From assembly GCF_027587025.1 (NCBI RefSeq), contig NZ_JAPPTI010000017.1:1-56491 (forward strand): a stretch of DNA of 56,491 nucleotides, in the 5' to 3' direction. Source of the DNA: Vibrio sp. LaRot3. Lineage in GTDB: Bacteria > Pseudomonadota > Gammaproteobacteria > Enterobacterales > Vibrionaceae. The position numbers and the translations under genes are program-made. Positions within the stretch are counted from its first letter, which is position 1. The number at the start of each line of letters is the position of its first letter. Shown here one piece after another: positions 52,828 to 56,491 of the stretch. The notes below the pieces were generated by a model. The model had not been told where the DNA came from. It was given only the letters and a program-made list of their open reading frames with translations, and made no database searches.

Positions 52828-53766
52828 ATGAACACCAAAACGCTAGGTTATACGACAATGATCGTGTCAGCCGCTTTAATGGGCTGCGTCGGACTTTTTG
52901 CACGGAATATTAATACAAGTGGTGATGTCATCGCCTTCACCCGAATGATGGTAGGGGCAATCTGTATTCTTGCCATTCTTATCTATCAAGGAAAAGCCAA
53001 CTTAATTAAAGGAACTAAACTCACACCAGCCGTGATTGCAAGTGGCGCATGTCTGGGGCTTTGCTTGGCTGCTTACGTCTCTTCAACCAAGTACACCACG
53101 TTAGCAAATGCAGTTTTTCTCATTTACACCGGTCCCGTTTTTTCCACCATTTTGGCCGCCATTTTCTTAAAAGAAAAAATCTCTAAACTCACCGGTGCAC
53201 TGCTCACCGCGGTATTCATCGGCTGTCTATTTATCATTGGTATTATTAGCTATAGCCCAGAAGGCGGTTTAACAATCTCGCTCTCATTCTCAAAAGAGAA
53301 CTTCTTAGGAGACATGCTCGGTTTGGCCTCTGGTATTGGCTATGGTCTCTATCTTTTCTTAAGCCGCTACCGCACAGACGTTGGCTCTGATACTCGTTCT
53401 TTCTTTAACTTCGCATTCGGCGCCATCGCTATTGGTATCTTCTTCGTGTTCAATCCACCGTCACTGGCTGAAATGGATACCAGCTCTTGGGTATGGCTAA
53501 TTTCAATGGGCTTCTTTATTGGCTTTGGGGCACTTTCACTACTGACGATTGCTGCCAAGCATCTAAAAGCCGCTGAGCTCGCGTGTGTTTCTTACTTAGA
53601 AACCGTGGTGGGTGCAGGTATCGGTATCATGATGTTCGGCGAAAGCTTAACGGCTCTGCAAACCTTAGGTGGCATCTTGGTTATTGGTGGTGGTATGGGC
53701 GAAATTGTCTTTACGATGAACAAGAAAAGACAAGCTAAATCTGCAGCCGTTCAGGCAAATCAATAA
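52828..53766 (+). CDS. EamA/DMT-family transporter
   Basis: A 312-residue inner-membrane protein with ten predicted segments in two EamA repeats (first beginning ALMGCVGLFARN, second in AKHLKAAELACVSYLETVVGA). DMT proteins move amino acids, nucleotide sugars or other metabolites. The open frame begins at 52702, but the ATG at 52828 has AAGGAG eight bases upstream and starts at the usual N-terminus. Its neighbours are a 46-residue membrane peptide and a sodium:solute symporter on the same strand, so the operon holds two transporters of different classes. Confidence 0.88.
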   Translation: MNTKTLGYTTMIVSAALMGCVGLFARNINTSGDVIAFTRMMVGAICILAILIYQGKANLIKGTKLTPAVIASGACLGLCLAAYVSSTKYTTLANAVFLIYTGPVFSTILAAIFLKEKISKLTGALLTAVFIGCLFIIGIISYSPEGGLTISLSFSKENFLGDMLGLASGIGYGLYLFLSRYRTDVGSDTRSFFNFAFGAIAIGIFFVFNPPSLAEMDTSSWVWLISMGFFIGFGALSLLTIAAKHLKAAELACVSYLETVVGAGIGIMMFGESLTALQTLGGILVIGGGMGEIVFTMNKKRQAKSAAVQANQ

Positions 53767-53797
53767 CGCCAAAACACAATAAGACAAGGATGCAGCA

Positions 53798-55261
53798 ATG
53801 AATATAACGCTCAATTGGATATTACTTCTCATCACTGTCGCTGTGATGGTCGCTCTGGCTTTGTACAGCAATAAGCTGATGAAAGCTGACGAAGGTGAAG
53901 GCGGTTTTCTTCTTGCTGCAAATTGTCTTGGGCCTTTCACTGGGGCGGCCACCATTGTCGCCACCGGTTTCTCGGGGTGGGGCTTTATGGGCTCCCCCGG
54001 AGTGGCCTACAAATATGGTGCAATAGAACTACTCGGTAATTTCTTCTTTGCACCAGCTATGGTACTCGCCGTGTTATTTTGCGCGCGATTTCTCCATCAA
54101 AAAGCACAGGCTATGGGCAGCTTAACCATTCCCGAATATATTGCGAAGAACCACCAAGGTCCTGAGTCAATCAAAAGGCTCACGCAAGGTTTCGCTGCCC
54201 TCATTACCATCTTGTTACTGTTGGTCTTTATGATTGGGCAAGTCAAAGCGCTGGGATTACTCGCAGGTCAGTGGCTAGGTATCTCTCCCACGACGGCATC
54301 ACTGATTATGGTTGGTATCATTATCTTGTACACCTCTATCGGCGGGCTGGCTGCCGTCGCCTTTACTGATACCATCATGGTGATCGGAATGTGCGCCTCA
54401 GCGGCAATCATTGTCGTCACCGTGTTTTCAGACATTTCACCGACTGCCCTTATCGACGCTCTGCATTCTATCGACCCACACTTAGTTGAGCCAACCAATT
54501 CCGGGCCCTATGGCGCGAGTACTTGGCATGTCTTTTTAGTCTTACCCTATGCTTTCATTTATGCGACCACTCTTCCTTATATGTCAGTTCGTTTCATGGC
54601 GCTCGCCAAAACAACCAAACTGCATTTAATGGCGGCCTACATGACACCGATGGCTTGCTTATTGAGCCTAGTACCACTAGCTGGCTTATATGTCAGGGTG
54701 AAAGTTCCTGGGCTAGAAAACGCAGACAACGCAATGCCTATCTTCTTAACAACGTTTCTCACACCAACCACGTCAGCCGTCATTACCCTGTTTATTCTCT
54801 TTGCTATGAAGTCGACCGCGAACTCAGTGCTACACGCCATCGCAGGCTCGGTATCACACGATTTACGCCAAGCGATTTGGCCTAAATGCCGCATGACAGA
54901 AACACAATTGCTAGTGTTCAATCGCACTGCGGTATGGGGACTTGGAATGGTTGGATTTGTCGGAATGCTCTACGCTCCGCCGTTTATGCTCTCTATGCTT
55001 GCCATTCTTGGCTCAGGAACCTTAATGGCAACCCTAGTCGCGCCAATGATGCTGAGTCGTTATATCGAAGGTAATATTTACGCCGCACTGTTCTCAATGC
55101 TGATTGGTTTCACATCGGGCAGCGTATTGTTCTTGATGTTTGATATGGGATGGGTAGAAGCGCCTATCTACGCTACGGTGATCTCCAGCATCAGCTACAT
55201 TGTGATTGCCAAAGTCTTCGCAGCCCAAGGTAAGGCGCATTTTTGGGTCTCAAACCATTAA
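53798..55261 (+). CDS. Sodium:solute symporter (SSS family)
   Basis: A 487-residue transporter with about thirteen hydrophobic segments and the LeuT-like SSS pattern (FSGWGFMGSPGVAYKYGAIEL, then QGFAALITILLLLVFMIGQV and a central IGGLAAVAFTDTIMVIGM, the family signature region). Members import proline, pantothenate, sugars or acids with sodium. AAGGA precedes the ATG, 31 bases after the EamA stop. The substrate cannot be predicted; the third AraC regulator is convergent 29 bases beyond the stop. Confidence 0.9.
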   Translation: MNITLNWILLLITVAVMVALALYSNKLMKADEGEGGFLLAANCLGPFTGAATIVATGFSGWGFMGSPGVAYKYGAIELLGNFFFAPAMVLAVLFCARFLHQKAQAMGSLTIPEYIAKNHQGPESIKRLTQGFAALITILLLLVFMIGQVKALGLLAGQWLGISPTTASLIMVGIIILYTSIGGLAAVAFTDTIMVIGMCASAAIIVVTVFSDISPTALIDALHSIDPHLVEPTNSGPYGASTWHVFLVLPYAFIYATTLPYMSVRFMALAKTTKLHLMAAYMTPMACLLSLVPLAGLYVRVKVPGLENADNAMPIFLTTFLTPTTSAVITLFILFAMKSTANSVLHAIAGSVSHDLRQAIWPKCRMTETQLLVFNRTAVWGLGMVGFVGMLYAPPFMLSMLAILGSGTLMATLVAPMMLSRYIEGNIYAALFSMLIGFTSGSVLFLMFDMGWVEAPIYATVISSISYIVIAKVFAAQGKAHFWVSNH

Positions 55262-55290
55262 AGTCCTGATTCTCTTAGTGTCTATGCCAA

Positions 55291-56232
55291 TTAAAACAAA
55301 GAGGCATGTGTATGAAAGTTCTCTTTATCATTGCACTGCCTCTGAACTTGTCCAGCTATCGAAATAGAATCCGTAATTTCAGCACGCATATCAATATGAT
55401 CGCTGCGGTATTTTTTAGGCGTCACTCTAAGTAAATTTTTAAACTTTGAATTAAAATTAGAAAGTGAAGAGAAACCCACCTCAGCACTAATTGTTGCAAT
55501 ACTCCAATCGGTACTAACCAAATATCTTGCAGCTTGTCTTACTCGTTGCTCAATTAAATATTGTTTGAAAGTCACGCCTTTATTTGAATGGAAAAATCGA
55601 GAAAACGTACTTTCAGCCATATGTACTTGCTTTGACACCTGAGCAACCGAAAGAGACTCTGATAAGTTTCCATCAATATAATCCAGTGCTATTTGAAGTC
55701 TATCTTCTGCTTTCTTAGCACTATTTATTTCTAAGTGTTCTTCTAATAACCTCTCTTTGTTATCTTCTTTGGCTAATGTATTTAAAAGCTCTAAGAAATA
55801 AATAACATGAATGAAATCAAATTTATTTTCCATCTGATTAAGTTGCTGCCTGACTTCATTAACCACCTCTCCGGTAAAAAGAGAGCCCCACTTTGCTTCC
55901 TCTAACATTTCGCGCACCAGTCTAAACTGTACGCTATCAACAAACGTCTGGCCTAGCGCGTGTAATCTGAAGTGTAAGATGTTGTATTGGTTGTTTATTT
56001 GATTCTTTACACTGCTTTCGACAGTCAGTCTAAATGGATTGAATGGCGCGAGTAAGACTGCGTCAGTTTTTTTCAGTTTATATTGCTTATTCGCCAAATG
56101 AAGTGTACATCCATCACTATTTGGTTGAATGAGAATATAATCTGCGCCAAAAATCATGTGTTGTGATTCTTCTACTTTCTGAAGATCAAATAAATGAAAC
56201 TCAGGGGTGTTCGCCATTATTTTTTGGTGCAT
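55291..56232 (-). CDS. AraC-family transcriptional regulator
   Basis: A 313-residue regulator with an N-terminal cupin-like sensing domain (FGADYILIQPNSDGCTLHLA) and a C-terminal AraC domain with helix-turn-helix motifs VAQVSKQVHMAESTFSRFF and IATISAEVGFSSLSNFNSK, ending TPKKYRSDH. The longest frame begins at a TTG at 56292; the ATG at 56232 has GGAG nine bases upstream and is preferred. It is convergent with the symporter operon, the most likely target, though no operator could be picked out. No other gene is visible to the end of the window. Confidence 0.85.
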   Translation of the reverse strand: MHQKIMANTPEFHLFDLQKVEESQHMIFGADYILIQPNSDGCTLHLANKQYKLKKTDAVLLAPFNPFRLTVESSVKNQINNQYNILHFRLHALGQTFVDSVQFRLVREMLEEAKWGSLFTGEVVNEVRQQLNQMENKFDFIHVIYFLELLNTLAKEDNKERLLEEHLEINSAKKAEDRLQIALDYIDGNLSESLSVAQVSKQVHMAESTFSRFFHSNKGVTFKQYLIEQRVRQAARYLVSTDWSIATISAEVGFSSLSNFNSKFKNLLRVTPKKYRSDHIDMRAEITDSISIAGQVQRQCNDKENFHTHASLF

Positions 56233-56292
56233 CACCGTTAACTCCATGACAAAGAGACACCTTAGATTTGCATTGAGGTGATTCGCCATCAA

Positions 56293-56491
56293 CTAGAAAA
56301 AATCGAAACGTGATTAAAGTCTTGCTGTAGCCTAATCTATAGTTTTATTTTTTGAAGCACGGCAATCAAATAGTCTTTCGTACTTTATATTATGCATAAT
56401 ATTCGTTTAATTGGGATAAATATCCAAGATTTAAACAAAGCAGGTTTTCGCTATTTTCAAGCATTATTTGGCTATTTTGAAATCATTATTT
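56293..56491. other. Upstream region of the last AraC gene
   Basis: About 200 AT-rich bases with no convincing reading frame, terminator or repeat. It probably carries the promoter of the AraC gene. Confidence 0.35.

Overview
The window looks like a gammaproteobacterial accessory chromosome segment, most probably from a Vibrio. The reasons are the vgrG–DUF4123–VasX type VI secretion module, the GntR–prpB–prpC–acnD–prpF–prpE propionate cluster, Fur-type boxes beside FyuA-like receptors, and moderate G+C. No rRNA, tRNA, CRISPR array, insertion sequence, integrase or replication origin was recognised. Species cannot be fixed from the sequence alone.

Layout. (1) 2–7081, plus strand: the 3' end of a vgrG spike gene, a DUF4123 effector-loading chaperone, a VasX-like pore-forming effector and two related membrane proteins likely to give immunity. 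(2) 7213–15578, minus strand: an iron-uptake block with a FyuA-like TonB receptor, two YbtP/YbtQ-like half ABC transporters, an AraC regulator and a stripped-down RND-type membrane protein. Fur boxes precede the receptor and the regulator. (3) 15773–17806, minus strand: a LysE exporter, a PhzF-family enzyme and an ASCH protein. (4) 17929–26591, minus strand: the 2-methylcitrate cycle with its GntR regulator and an 18-bp palindromic operator upstream. (5) 26846–33795: a YdhR-like monooxygenase and small membrane protein divergent from a LysR gene, a KatA catalase, a DJ-1/MarR pair behind two matching palindromes, an aromatic amino acid permease, and an orphan conserved protein. (6) 34090–39296: a second TonB receptor carrying a frameshift near its 3' end, a SAM methyltransferase, an MFS exporter and a PchR-like AraC regulator. 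This may be an undescribed metallophore modification and transport cluster. (7) 39597–51392, minus strand: a tightly packed ten-gene sugar operon of two HAD phosphatases, an RPE-like epimerase, an iron alcohol dehydrogenase, transaldolase, transketolase, RpiA, an M20 peptidase, a PTS EIICB and an outer-membrane porin. It is divergent from a DeoR regulator at 51605–52381. (8) 52677–56232: a 46-aa membrane peptide, an EamA transporter and a sodium:solute symporter in one operon, convergent with a third AraC regulator.

How the parts work together. Blocks 2 and 6 look like two separate iron or metal acquisition systems, each with its own AraC activator. Block 4 disposes of propionyl-CoA. Block 7 carries the full non-oxidative pentose phosphate set behind a PTS importer and its own porin, so a phosphorylated carbohydrate entering through the PTS can be converted locally to glycolytic intermediates. 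Its substrate cannot be read from the sequence.

Many starts were moved downstream of the longest open frame to an ATG or GTG with a good Shine-Dalgarno sequence. These choices are given entry by entry.
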